Assembly (NCBI GenBank): GCA_947504205.1
Contig: CANNGL010000005.1
Coordinates: 304,751 to 368,750 of the forward strand
Length of the DNA stretch: 64,000 bases
Direction: 5' to 3'
From: an uncultured Litoreibacter sp.
GTDB lineage: Bacteria; Pseudomonadota; Alphaproteobacteria; Rhodobacterales; Rhodobacteraceae
Shown: positions 27,037-35,984 of the stretch, one piece after another
How positions within the stretch are numbered: position 1 is the first letter of the stretch
Layout: each line of letters opens with the position of its first letter
Translations under genes and position numbers: made by a program
The notes under the pieces: generated by a model
Told to the model about the DNA's origin: nothing
What the model saw: only the letters and a program-made list of their open reading frames with translations
Database searches by the model: none

Positions 27037-27689
27037 GCTGCCAGATTTTTCTCTGGGATCAGGTTGCGTGACAGGTGGTTGTAGATCCCGTCTTTGACGG
27101 CCGCTTCGTTGCCTTCGAGAGCGGCGTCCACGATGGCCTGATGTTGTGCGATGTTTTCGCCAATGAATTTGAAGGTGCGGTCCATCGTGATCAATTGCTG
27201 GCGGAACTGCGCGTAGATCAAAGCGTGCATGTGCTTGAGCATGTCGGAATCGCAGGCTGAAATCAGGGTCTGATGAAATTCTTCTTCGGCCTTCAGCCAC
27301 AGATCGAGCAGAGCTTCCGGTTCTTCATTCGACCGGATACGCCGTTCGATATGCAGCAGCTTGTGGTGCACCGCCGTCAGTCGAGACTCCCAGGCGATGC
27401 CGCCAAGCCGCATTGAAAGTGTGGCCCCTTCACCTTCCAGCAGAATGCGCATTTGAGTGAGATCGTGCTGCTTCTGGCGAGACAGTTGCGGCACCCGAAA
27501 CCCGCGCTGATCCTGAAAGGTCGCAAGACCTTCGCTGGCCAAACGAAAGAGAATATCGCGAATGGTATTGGCCGAGCATCCGTAGCGTTCCTGCAGGTTT
27601 GCAGGCTTCAGTTTTTCGCCAGCCGAGAATTCCGAGGCAATCAGCCGATCTCGCAAATCGTCATATATATCAGGGGTATCGAGCTTCAC
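27024..27689 (-). CDS. GntR-family regulator (FadR/FCD subgroup)
   Basis: 221 residues from a GTG at 27689. The N-terminal winged helix has GEKLKPANLQERYGCSANTIRDILFRLASEG. The C-terminal all-helical FCD domain has EEEFHQTLI, NIAQHQAIVDAAL and HLSRNLI, with the acidic and His residues that bind a metal and a carboxylate ligand. It is divergent from the TRAP transporter, so it most likely controls the transporter, its own gene and perhaps the DenD pair. An inverted repeat at 27748-27765 lies in the shared promoter. Confidence 0.92.
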   Translation of the reverse strand: MKLDTPDIYDDLRDRLIASEFSAGEKLKPANLQERYGCSANTIRDILFRLASEGLATFQDQRGFRVPQLSRQKQHDLTQMRILLEGEGATLSMRLGGIAWESRLTAVHHKLLHIERRIRSNEEPEALLDLWLKAEEEFHQTLISACDSDMLKHMHALIYAQFRQQLITMDRTFKFIGENIAQHQAIVDAALEGNEAAVKDGIYNHLSRNLIPEKNLAAQTA

Positions 27690-27747
27690 ACGGCCTCCAC
27701 TATCGCAACACCCTGCGACAGGAAATTCGAAAAAGAAAGAAAATTTT

Positions 27748-27765
27748 GAAATTTTGCGGAATTTC
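27748..27765. promoter_or_regulatory. Inverted repeat in the GntR/TRAP divergent promoter
   Basis: GAAATTTTGCGGAATTTC: 6-bp arms GAAATT and AATTTC around a 6-bp spacer. It lies in an A/T-rich stretch of the 184-bp region between the GntR start and the TRAP binding-protein start. Position and symmetry fit an operator or overlapping promoter elements; binding by the GntR protein is a guess. Confidence 0.45.
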
Positions 27766-27873
27766 TATTTTTCGGTTGGCAGGTGAAGAATAGGTGGCTA
27801 GGCTTGACGTTACGCAACGAATGATACGGCGGATCAACCGCTGAGAGATACCAACAAAGTCTGGGAGGAAATC

Positions 27874-28899
27874 ATGAACTTTGTGAAACTTGCGGCAACT
27901 TCCGTTGCTGCGGCAGCAATCGCTGCGACAGGCGCATTTGCGGATGGTCACGCGACCACCAAACTGCGCATCCAAACACACTACGCGCCCGAAACCGTGT
28001 CGGGTAAGCTTGCTGCAGAATACATCAAAGACATCGAGGAAATGTCCAACGGCGAGATCGCCGTCGAGATGTTCTACTCGTCCTCTGTTGTTAAGTCGGT
28101 TGAGACGTTCGACGCGGCAGCAACCGGTATTCTTGACTGTGACATGACAGGTGGTGGCTACCAAACCGGTAAAAACCCTGCCTTCCAGTTCGTGGCCGAC
28201 ATCATGGGTGGCTATGACACACCCTACCAGCAGCTCAGCTGGTTGTATTTCGGTGGTGGTCGTGAAGCTGCGGCGCCGCTCTACAACAAGTACGGCATGG
28301 AGCTGATCGGCTGGTGGGTCTACGGTCAGGAGAGCTTTGCGTCTTCCAAGCCAATCGAAAAAGTGGCTGACTTCAAAGACTGGAAATTCCGTTCGCCCCC
28401 AGGCATGGAAACCAAGATCTTCGAAAAGCTTGGCGCATCGCCAATCGTGATGGATTTCACCGAGATCTTTACTGCGCTTGAAACTGGTATCATCGACGGT
28501 GCTGACGCATCTGGCCTCGCCAACAACGTGGGACTGGGGCTGTATGACATCGTTAAGTATGCCAACTTCCCTGGCTTCCACTCAATGCCATCTGACCACC
28601 TTGCCTGTAACAAGGCTGTCTTCGACGCGATGCCTGCGCATCACCAGAAGATCATGAAGGTCGGCATGGAAGCTCTGGCGCTGCGCACTGCGCTGACATT
28701 CGAGAAGAAGAACGCTGAAGCTGCTGCGCAACTGCGCGAGCAGGGCGTGACACTGTCTCAGTGGGCACCAGAAGAACTGGCGAAGTTCCGTGCTGCGGCT
28801 CAGGCCACATGGCCAGAGTTTGCGACCACACCGGAAGCCAAGGATCTGGTTGAAGCGCACATGACATATCTCGGTCAGCTGGGCCTCGTGTCCAAATAA
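27874..28899 (+). CDS. TRAP transporter solute-binding protein (DctP family)
   Basis: 341 residues with a signal peptide cleaved after AFA near residue 23. GGAGG lies 5 nt before the ATG. The mature DctP fold shows FRSPPGMETKIFEKLGASPIVM, which carries the conserved arginine that grips a substrate carboxylate, and ALETGIIDGADASG. The ligand is therefore probably an organic or sugar acid. Codon use here is notably cleaner than in the neighbours, suggesting high expression. A hairpin follows before the small permease gene. Confidence 0.94.
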   Translation: MNFVKLAATSVAAAAIAATGAFADGHATTKLRIQTHYAPETVSGKLAAEYIKDIEEMSNGEIAVEMFYSSSVVKSVETFDAAATGILDCDMTGGGYQTGKNPAFQFVADIMGGYDTPYQQLSWLYFGGGREAAAPLYNKYGMELIGWWVYGQESFASSKPIEKVADFKDWKFRSPPGMETKIFEKLGASPIVMDFTEIFTALETGIIDGADASGLANNVGLGLYDIVKYANFPGFHSMPSDHLACNKAVFDAMPAHHQKIMKVGMEALALRTALTFEKKNAEAAAQLREQGVTLSQWAPEELAKFRAAAQATWPEFATTPEAKDLVEAHMTYLGQLGLVSK

Positions 28900-28917
28900 G
28901 ACTGCCTGAAGAATAGT

Positions 28918-28943
28918 CCGGGCCCTGCATGGGTGGGGCCCGG
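28918..28943 (+). promoter_or_regulatory. Intercistronic hairpin after the TRAP binding-protein gene
   Basis: CCGGGCCC (28918-28925) and GGGCCCGG (28936-28943) form a perfect 8-bp GC stem with a 10-nt loop in the 103-bp gap before the small permease. No T-tract follows. As with the two ABC operons in this window, it probably raises the binding protein to permease ratio. Confidence 0.75.
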
Positions 28944-29002
28944 TCTGACGATCCTTCAAAAAGAATTTGTAAAGCGGTCACTGCCGCGACGGGGGAGGGG
29001 AC

Positions 29003-29908
29003 ATGGAAGAGAAATCCGGCGGCCTATGGGAATGGCTGGTGCCCTTTTTCTTCGTAATTTGCGCAGGATGGATCGCTTGGCATTTGCCGGCTTTCACGCT
29101 GGATTGGGTGCCACCCGATGCCAGTCAGGTTGATAACCTGCGCGGACTTCACTCTCGAAATGATGTGACACCAAATCTTGGCGGCCTGTTTGGCGGCGTG
29201 GCCGATCTGGTTGATTACCTCGCCCTTCTGGGCCTTCCGGTCTTTTTGTTTCTGGGCGTTCGCACGGTCAATCGCGCACCGATGGAATTTGAAAGCTGGC
29301 GTGCGGCAGACAGGGTTTCGGTCTTTCTGGGCCGCGTGACGATGATCATGATTGTTCTGCTGACCGGTGTGATGCTCTACGAGGTTGTGCTGCGCTACGT
29401 TTTCGAGGCGCCGACCCTATGGGCCAACGAGCTTTCGCTTTGGATTGCGGGCTTTGTTTTCCTGACCGCCGGGCTTTATGCGATGCAGCAGCGCAGCCAT
29501 ATCCGCATCTTCCTGCTCTACGATGTCTGCCCGCGCTGGTTGCAGCGCGTGTTCGACTGCGTGTCGACCTTCTTCATAGTATTGTTCGCGGGCGCGCTGA
29601 TTTACGGAGGTTATGGCGAGGCGCTGGACAAGCTGCATCGCTGGGAAACCTTCGGTACGGCCTTTGATCCGCCGATACCTGCCACACTGAAACCCACCAT
29701 CTTGCTGATTGTCGCTCTGGTGGCGATCCAGGCCATCATCAATCTGATTTCTGACTGGAATGCTGAGCCTGTGGTGCACACCGCTGCCGACGATATTGAC
29801 GAAGACGAGTTGGAACGGCTGCGCGCCTCGGTGGGGGCAGAGGGCACGGGGGACATTGATGTGACCAGAGGCAGTATCCAAGGCAAACAGACAAAGGCAG
29901 ACGACTGA
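29003..29908 (+). CDS. TRAP transporter small permease (DctQ family), enlarged
   Basis: 301 residues, well above the usual 160-200. The DctQ core (residues about 105-245) has four helices with YEVVLRYVFEAPTLWANELSLW, the family hallmark. The N-terminal extension adds two further hydrophobic segments (about 10-28 and 68-86) joined by a periplasmic stretch. The C-terminus is a long acidic cytosolic tail (DDIDEDELERLRAS). The gene overlaps the large permease by 1 bp. Extended DctQ and DctM pairs occur in roseobacters; the use of the extra parts is unknown. Confidence 0.9.
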   Translation: MEEKSGGLWEWLVPFFFVICAGWIAWHLPAFTLDWVPPDASQVDNLRGLHSRNDVTPNLGGLFGGVADLVDYLALLGLPVFLFLGVRTVNRAPMEFESWRAADRVSVFLGRVTMIMIVLLTGVMLYEVVLRYVFEAPTLWANELSLWIAGFVFLTAGLYAMQQRSHIRIFLLYDVCPRWLQRVFDCVSTFFIVLFAGALIYGGYGEALDKLHRWETFGTAFDPPIPATLKPTILLIVALVAIQAIINLISDWNAEPVVHTAADDIDEDELERLRASVGAEGTGDIDVTRGSIQGKQTKADD

Positions 29909-31710
29909 TGGATATCGGAACAATTTCCATGGTCCTGATGCTGGGCCTGATCGTATTGCTTGCCATCGGGATGCCGCTGGGCATGGCCTCTGCCATCCTT
30001 GCCGTGCTTGTGCTGGTGATGAAGTTTGAACCCGCTCTGCTGACAGCCCCGTGGACCTTCGGGGAAGGGATATTGACCGGGAGGCCGGGGAGCGGCCCCC
30101 TCAATATTCTGGCGCAGAAGATATACGGGCTTTTAACGGACTATGTTCTCATATCCATTCCGCTCTTTATCTTCATGGCGGCGTTGCTGGAACGTTCGGG
30201 CATCGCGAAGGACATGTATTCCTCGCTCAGCGTCTGGCTGAACCGCACCCGCGGCGGCATCGCGATTGTCACATCCATCATGGCGGTGATCATGGCGGCC
30301 ATGTCCGGCATCATCGGCGGTGAGGTTGTTCTGCTGGGCCTGATCGCGCTGCCGCAAATGCTGCGGCTGGGCTATAACCAGAATCTCGCGATCGGTACGA
30401 TCTGCGCGTCTGGCTCGCTTGGCACAATGATCCCGCCCTCAATCGTTCTGATCATTTACGGCTTGATTACGGAGACCTCGATCAAGGCGCTCTTCACAGC
30501 GGCCTTCGTGCCGGGCTTCATGCTGGCGTCGTTCATCATCATCTACATCATTATCCGCACACAGCTAAACCCCGATCACGCCCCGTTGCCAGACCCGCAG
30601 CCGGGTGAGCCGCAGGGCCGCGAAAAAGCGAAGCTGTTCGCGGCCTTCCTGTGTGTGCTGACGGCGGGCTTTTGCACGGTGCTGTTCCTGCGCGCGCTGT
30701 TCTTCACGATCACCGGTCAAAACGTCGATCTTGGAGATGGTGTCGAGCCGATCTTCTGGGGCACTCCGGATTATGTGCCCTGGTTCGGCGGTATCGTGGC
30801 GATCACGTTGGGTCTGATCTATTTCGTCTTCGGTACCGAGAGCACCATGCGTGGCTGGTTCTTTGGCAAAGGCCTTGTCGCGCCGATTGTTGTGATCGGT
30901 GTGGTCATGGGGTCGATCTACGGGGGCATCACCGGGATCACCGAGGCGGCGGGTATGGGCGCGTTGGCGGTCTATCTGCTGATGACGCTATACCAGAAGG
31001 ATTTTGGTGGCTGGGTCAGAACCCTTCGGGATAACCTGATCTGGATCGGACTTTATGTCGTGGTTGTCCTGTTCGCCCCGCAATTCTTCATTGACAGTCC
31101 AAATCTGGGCATTGCGCAAACCATGATTACGCTGCTTGTCCTGTTGCTTTGCACCTTGCGCCTGCCTGCTGTTCTCGACGGGCTATGGGACAGCCTGATG
31201 CGCACGCTGAAATCCACCGGCACCATCATTTGGGTGACCATTGGCGCGGCGGCGCTGGCCGGGGCTTACACGATTGCAGGTGGCCCGACATATGTGGCTG
31301 ACTTCATCGTGGGAACAGATCTGCCGACGATGGGGATCATTCTGGCAATGATGGTGATCCTGCTGTTCATGGGAGCGTTCATGGATTGGGTCGGCATCGT
31401 GTTGTTGATCATTCCGGTGTTCCTGCCCATCGTGCAGCGCCTTCCAATTGAAGAGATCGGCCTGCTGGGCGATCCATTGCAGGCGAAATACCTGTCGGTC
31501 TGGTTTGGCGTCTTGTTCTGTATGAACATGCAGGTCAGCTTTTTGTCGCCTCCGTTCGGCCCGGCCGCGTTCTACCTGAAGTCGGTGGCGCCTCCGCATA
31601 TCTCGCTGACGGATATCTTCAAAGGGTTTCTGCCTTTCATCGGCATCCAGATTTGCGCCCTGTCCGTGCTTCTCATCTGGCCCCCGATAGTAGAGCTACT
31701 CTTGAAATAG
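29908..31710 (+). CDS. TRAP transporter large permease (DctM family), enlarged
   Basis: 600 residues against about 430 for typical DctM. The N-terminal half has FIFMAALLERSGIAKDMYSSL and ASGSLGTMIPPSI, and the C-terminal half has GAFMDWVGIVLLIIPVFLPI and MNMQVSFLSPPFGPAAFYLKS, both Na+/substrate-site landmarks. Between them (about residues 215-430) lies an insert with extra hydrophobic helices and a charged linker (NPDHAPLPDPQPGEPQGREK). It forms the transport channel with the small permease, driven by a sodium gradient. Confidence 0.93.
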   Translation: MDIGTISMVLMLGLIVLLAIGMPLGMASAILAVLVLVMKFEPALLTAPWTFGEGILTGRPGSGPLNILAQKIYGLLTDYVLISIPLFIFMAALLERSGIAKDMYSSLSVWLNRTRGGIAIVTSIMAVIMAAMSGIIGGEVVLLGLIALPQMLRLGYNQNLAIGTICASGSLGTMIPPSIVLIIYGLITETSIKALFTAAFVPGFMLASFIIIYIIIRTQLNPDHAPLPDPQPGEPQGREKAKLFAAFLCVLTAGFCTVLFLRALFFTITGQNVDLGDGVEPIFWGTPDYVPWFGGIVAITLGLIYFVFGTESTMRGWFFGKGLVAPIVVIGVVMGSIYGGITGITEAAGMGALAVYLLMTLYQKDFGGWVRTLRDNLIWIGLYVVVVLFAPQFFIDSPNLGIAQTMITLLVLLLCTLRLPAVLDGLWDSLMRTLKSTGTIIWVTIGAAALAGAYTIAGGPTYVADFIVGTDLPTMGIILAMMVILLFMGAFMDWVGIVLLIIPVFLPIVQRLPIEEIGLLGDPLQAKYLSVWFGVLFCMNMQVSFLSPPFGPAAFYLKSVAPPHISLTDIFKGFLPFIGIQICALSVLLIWPPIVELLLK

Positions 31711-31720
31711 GAGCTTTCTC

Positions 31721-32647
31721 ATGTTGACGGAGACCCAGGTCGATGCGTTTCACAGAGACGGCTATCTGGTCGTCGAAGGCGTGCTCGGACCAGATGTGCT
31801 TGGCCCTGTTCGCGCGGAATATGCTGCGCTTCTGGACGATCTCTGTGCAGGGTGGGGCATTTCGGGAGAGAGCTTCGAGGACAAGCTGATCGCGGCCTAT
31901 ACTCAGGGGTTTGACTGGTTTCAGCCGCTTGATATCTCGCTGCCGGGCGACGAGATCAAAGCTGACACGCCCATGCATTTCGGTCCGGCTGTGTTCGATA
32001 TGGTAACCGCAGACCGCCTGCTGGATCTGGCTGAGGATTTGCTTGGTCCCGAAATCACCTCGAACCCGATCCAGCATGTGCGGATCAAGCCACCTGCGCC
32101 AAATCTGCGCGATGATGAAGTGCGGGCGCATGTGACGTCGACCGACTGGCATCAGGATCGTGCCGTGGCGCTGGAAGAGGCCGATCAGACCGAGATGATC
32201 ACCGTCTGGCTTGCGGTAACAGATGCCACGGTCGAGAATGGCTGCCTGAAGGTTCAGCCCTTTGAGGGCGCGCGTGAGATGCTGCCCCATTGCCCGAAGA
32301 CCCAGACCGCCATCGCTGACGAGTTCATCCGTGAAGACGGCGCCGTACCTTTGCCCGTCAAGGCCGGTGGCGCGGTGATCTTTCACCCCTTGGTGCCGCA
32401 TGCCTCTCTGCCAAACACGTCCGATGGCATTCGGTGGTCCTTTGATCTTCGCTTTCACAAGACCGGGCAGCCGTCGGGCCGTGCGCATTTTCCGGATTTC
32501 GTGGCGCGATCCCGCGCGAGGCCCGAGACCGAATTGAGAGATTGGCGCGTTTGGAAATCCATGTGGGAGGATGCCCGCACGCGCCTTGCGCAAACACCGC
32601 ATATAGATATTCACAGATGGACCTCAGACGCGCCCTATTGTGCGTGA
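31721..32647 (+). CDS. Phytanoyl-CoA dioxygenase (PhyH) family Fe(II)/2-oxoglutarate enzyme, first copy
   Basis: 308 residues. The double-stranded beta-helix metal triad is complete: WHQD (His144, Asp146) and VPHASLP (His227), with the 2-oxoglutarate-binding Arg in GIRWSFDLRFH. NGCLKVQPFEGAR is the usual strand between them. It would hydroxylate or oxidatively demethylate a small molecule with O2 and 2-oxoglutarate. It begins 10 nt after the TRAP permease stop, so the imported substrate is a likely target. Only about 26% of similar proteins act on fatty acyl-CoA is not claimed here: the true substrate is simply unknown. Confidence 0.88.
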   Translation: MLTETQVDAFHRDGYLVVEGVLGPDVLGPVRAEYAALLDDLCAGWGISGESFEDKLIAAYTQGFDWFQPLDISLPGDEIKADTPMHFGPAVFDMVTADRLLDLAEDLLGPEITSNPIQHVRIKPPAPNLRDDEVRAHVTSTDWHQDRAVALEEADQTEMITVWLAVTDATVENGCLKVQPFEGAREMLPHCPKTQTAIADEFIREDGAVPLPVKAGGAVIFHPLVPHASLPNTSDGIRWSFDLRFHKTGQPSGRAHFPDFVARSRARPETELRDWRVWKSMWEDARTRLAQTPHIDIHRWTSDAPYCA

Positions 32648-32683
32648 GTTTCAGCGCGGGGAGACCCGCTCTACGGAGATGAC

Positions 32684-34186
32684 ATGAAAGACTTCATACG
32701 ATTGGACCCGTCCGACAACGTGGTGACGGCAACCAAAGCGCTGGAGGCGGGCGCTGCAATTGAGGATGTCACCACGTCCTCTCTTGTGCCGTCCGGCCAC
32801 AAGGTTGCGACACAGGCGATTGCCAAGGGTCAGCAGATACGCAAATACGCGCAGATGATTGGGGTCGCGTCCGAAGATATCTCCGCCGGGGATCATGTGC
32901 ACACGCAAAACTGCGATTTCGTGCCGACCGATCAGAACTATGAATTTGGCACGGATATGCGACAGGTCGCACCCGCAACCGGCGACACGTTCAAGGGGTA
33001 TCAGCGAGAGAATGGCTCGGTCGGAACGCGCAATTATATCGCCATTGTCACCTCGGTGAACTGCTCGGCCACAGCGGCGCGGCGCATTGCAGATCACTTC
33101 ACTCCCGAGAAGCTGGCCGACTATCCCAATGTCGATGGGGTCTGCGCCTTTGTGCATGGCACCGGCTGCGGCATGGCCGATAGCGGCGACGGGTTCGAAG
33201 CGCTCCAGCGGGTGATGTGGGGCTATGCGCGCCATCCCAACCATGCAGGTGTTTTGATGGTGGGGCTGGGCTGTGAGATGAACCAGATCGACTGGTTGCT
33301 CGAAGCCTATGGCCTGAAGCAATCCGAAACCTTTCAGGTGATGAACATTCAAGGCGTCGCGGGGCTGCAAAAAACCATCGAGCTGGGCATTCAGAAGGTC
33401 GAAGCCATGCTGCCCATCGCCAATCAGGCGCAGCGGGAGGATTGCCCGGCCTCCGCGTTGAAAGTGGCTTTGCAATGTGGCGGGTCCGATGCGTGGTCCG
33501 GGATCACGGCGAACCCGGCCTTGGGATATGCGTGCGACCTGCTCGCGGCACAAGGCGGCACCGGTGTGCTAGCGGAAACGCCCGAGATTTACGGGGCCGA
33601 ACATTTGCTCACGCGTCGTGCTGTTTCGCCTCAGGTGGGAGAGAAGCTGGTGGGCTTGATCGACTGGTGGAAGGATTACACCGAGCGCAACAAAGGCTCG
33701 ATGGACAACAACCCGTCACCGGGGAACAAGAAGGGCGGGTTGACCACGATCCTTGAAAAATCGCTCGGGGCGGCTGCCAAGGGCGGCACCTCCCCTCTGA
33801 CCGGCGTCTACAAGTATGCCGAACCCGTCACGGCGCCAGGCTTCACCTTCATGGACAGCCCTGGATATGACCCGGCTTCGGTCACGGGCCAGATCGCGGG
33901 GGGCTGTCAGGTGGTGGTCTTTACCACGGGGCGAGGCTCGGCCTTTGGCTCGAAACCGGCTCCGACGATCAAGGTGGCCACCAATTCAACAATGTATGAG
34001 CGGATGACTGACGATATGGATGTGAACGCGGGCTCCATGCTGAGTGCGGGCGTATCGCTGGAAGAGAAGGGGCGCGAGATCTACGAGATGATTCTGCGGG
34101 TGGCGTCAGGCGAGGCGTCGAAATCCGAGGCGCAGGGGCTGGGCGATTATGAATTCGTCCCATGGCAGATCGGAGCCGTGATGTGA
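32684..34186 (+). CDS. UxaA-family altronate/galactarate-type dehydratase
   Basis: 500 residues, full-length UxaA layout. An N-terminal SAF domain (about 1-95, with AGDHVHTQNC) is followed by the main dehydratase domain starting GYQRENGSVGTRNYIAIVTSVNCS. CAFVHGTGCGMADSG and GCQVVVFTTGRGSAFGSKPAPTIKVATN carry conserved metal-site and substrate residues. The family eliminates water from D-altronate or galactarate to give 2-keto-3-deoxy acids using Fe/Mn. A uronate isomerase (UxaC) and a mannonate/altronate-type reductase lie 6-8 kb away on the other strand and could supply altronate. The start is taken as ATG 32684. Confidence 0.9.
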   Translation: MKDFIRLDPSDNVVTATKALEAGAAIEDVTTSSLVPSGHKVATQAIAKGQQIRKYAQMIGVASEDISAGDHVHTQNCDFVPTDQNYEFGTDMRQVAPATGDTFKGYQRENGSVGTRNYIAIVTSVNCSATAARRIADHFTPEKLADYPNVDGVCAFVHGTGCGMADSGDGFEALQRVMWGYARHPNHAGVLMVGLGCEMNQIDWLLEAYGLKQSETFQVMNIQGVAGLQKTIELGIQKVEAMLPIANQAQREDCPASALKVALQCGGSDAWSGITANPALGYACDLLAAQGGTGVLAETPEIYGAEHLLTRRAVSPQVGEKLVGLIDWWKDYTERNKGSMDNNPSPGNKKGGLTTILEKSLGAAAKGGTSPLTGVYKYAEPVTAPGFTFMDSPGYDPASVTGQIAGGCQVVVFTTGRGSAFGSKPAPTIKVATNSTMYERMTDDMDVNAGSMLSAGVSLEEKGREIYEMILRVASGEASKSEAQGLGDYEFVPWQIGAVM

Positions 34187-35166
34187 TCAAACTTGCGGTT
34201 ATGGGCTACGGCGTGATCGGCAAGCGACACGCAGAGCAGGTGGTATTGCATCCAGACTTCGAATTGGTCTGCATCATCGATCCGGTCGCCCCGGAGGCTG
34301 ATTTCAAGGATATCGGCGATATCAGCGTGCCTGTTGATGCGGTCATCATTGCCACGCCCTCTGGTTTGCATGCGCAGAATGCAATCGCGGCGGCCGAACG
34401 CGGCTGGCACATGATCGTGGAGAAACCGGTGGCCCATTCGCTGGAGGCGGCGGACCAGATCATTGCCGCGGTCGAGGCGTCGGGCGTCAAGACGCTGGTG
34501 GGTCATCACCGACGCCACCATGCAAATATGGTGCATCTGAAGGAAATGCTGGATGACGGTGCCATTGGTCAGATCGTCTCTGCCAGTCTGCTTTGGCTGA
34601 CGCGCAAGCCGGATCCGTATTTCGATGTGGAGTGGCGCAAGGGTGCTGATGGCTCGCCGGTGATGATGAACCTCGTGCATGACATTGATCTGCTGCGCTA
34701 TTTGCTGGGCGATGTGAAAGAGATCGTGGGCCTGCACGGGCGGCATCTGCGCGGTGCGGATCGCAACGAAAACGGTGCCTTGGCTATTGGCTTTGACAGT
34801 GGTGCAACGGCCACGATTGCCTTCGCCGATTGCGCTGCCAGTCCTTGGGGGTTTGAGCGTGGCACGGCGGAAAGCCCGGCCATTCCCGCGACACGGCAGG
34901 ATATGTTGTTTCTGGCCGGAACGACGGGCGCGGTCAGCTACCCGTCGCTGACGCTTTGGGGTGGCGCTGCGGATTGGACGGAGCTGCCGGAAGCTGTGGC
35001 CCGACCTGTTGACGACACCGTGCCGTTCAAAGCCCAGCTTGATCATTTCGCCGATGTCATTGCCGGGCGCGCACCTCCGCGGATCACGGTGGCGGAAGGG
35101 CGCAAGACACTGGCGGCTACACTGATGGCCGAAGAGATATTGGCCCGACATCGGACGCAGTCATGA
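34183..35166 (+). CDS. Gfo/Idh/MocA family oxidoreductase
   Basis: 327 residues from a GTG at 34183, which overlaps the UxaA stop as GTGA. The ATG 21 bp upstream lies inside the uxaA-like gene and lacks a reason to be preferred. The Rossmann motif is VMGYGVIGKRHAEQV, the EKPVAHS lysine is at the expected place, and HDIDLLRYLLGD carries the family's substrate-site residues. Likely oxidises a hydroxyl of a sugar or cyclitol with NAD(P). It is part of the tightly overlapping run from 34183 to 39772. Confidence 0.92.
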   Translation: MIKLAVMGYGVIGKRHAEQVVLHPDFELVCIIDPVAPEADFKDIGDISVPVDAVIIATPSGLHAQNAIAAAERGWHMIVEKPVAHSLEAADQIIAAVEASGVKTLVGHHRRHHANMVHLKEMLDDGAIGQIVSASLLWLTRKPDPYFDVEWRKGADGSPVMMNLVHDIDLLRYLLGDVKEIVGLHGRHLRGADRNENGALAIGFDSGATATIAFADCAASPWGFERGTAESPAIPATRQDMLFLAGTTGAVSYPSLTLWGGAADWTELPEAVARPVDDTVPFKAQLDHFADVIAGRAPPRITVAEGRKTLAATLMAEEILARHRTQS

Positions 35167-35984
35167 CAGTGCTTCGGGCAGGCTTGATCGGAGACCATAT
35201 CTCCCGGACACGTTTGCCCAAGGCACTTGAGATCATGTGTGCGGAGGCGGGTTGGACACTGGATTTTACCTTGATCGACACCAGCGAAGACCCGGACTTC
35301 GTCTTCGCTGATACGGTCGACATGGCCCGCGCCGATGGCTGGACCGGAGTGACGGTTACCCATCCCTACAAGACCGACGCCGCGACCTATGCGGATCGTC
35401 AGATGCATCCGGATGTGGCGCATCTGGGCGCCTGCAATACATTGGTCTTCAGAGGAGGTTTGTGCGGCTACAACACCGATTACACAGGCTTTCTGGCGGC
35501 ATTTGAGAGCGTGTCAGAGCGCGGCCCGGTCGTGATGATGGGCGCTGGCGGTGTAGCGCGGTCCATCGGGGCTGCCCTGGTGCGCGAAGGGGTGTCGGAT
35601 CTGGCGATTTGCGATCTGGATGCTGCCCGTGCGGCTGACCTCGCCTGCGGCCTCGGCCCACCCGCCCGGGCCATCCCGTCTGAGGCGTTGGATCAGGCGG
35701 TGCAGGGCGCCAGCGGTTTGGTCAACGCAACTCCTTTAGGGATGAAGGAATATCCCGGCTCGGCCTTTGATCCGGGCCTGCTTGGCGCTCAAAGCTGGGC
35801 GTTTGATGCTGTTTACACACCCACCGACACTGCGTTTCTTACGGCGGCAGGCGCAGCGGGGCTTTCCACCCTGACCGGGTTCGAGCTGTTTCGGCATATG
35901 GCGATCCGCTCTTTTGAAGCCTACACTGGGCTTGCGCTTGACCCGTCCGACATGCTGCCAAAACTGGAGGTGCTCCGCCCATGA
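35163..35984 (+). CDS. Shikimate/quinate dehydrogenase-like protein (AroE family) with altered substrate site
   Basis: 273 residues. The catalytic pair is kept: Lys70 in TVTHPYK and Asp104 in YNTDYTGF, and the NADP site MGAGGVARSIGAAL is normal. In the N-terminal substrate loop, where shikimate dehydrogenases have two serines (HSxSP) that hold the carboxylate, this protein has SRTRLP with Thr16 and Leu18. It therefore probably acts on another cyclic or linear polyol acid. The gene overlaps its neighbours on both sides (ATGA), which argues for a catabolic, not biosynthetic, role. Confidence 0.85.
   Translation: MTVLRAGLIGDHISRTRLPKALEIMCAEAGWTLDFTLIDTSEDPDFVFADTVDMARADGWTGVTVTHPYKTDAATYADRQMHPDVAHLGACNTLVFRGGLCGYNTDYTGFLAAFESVSERGPVVMMGAGGVARSIGAALVREGVSDLAICDLDAARAADLACGLGPPARAIPSEALDQAVQGASGLVNATPLGMKEYPGSAFDPGLLGAQSWAFDAVYTPTDTAFLTAAGAAGLSTLTGFELFRHMAIRSFEAYTGLALDPSDMLPKLEVLRP

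Noticed and set aside
27804-27832. TTGACG as a -35 box for the TRAP operon
   Set aside because: No convincing -10 box at 16-18 bp; promoter position left open.
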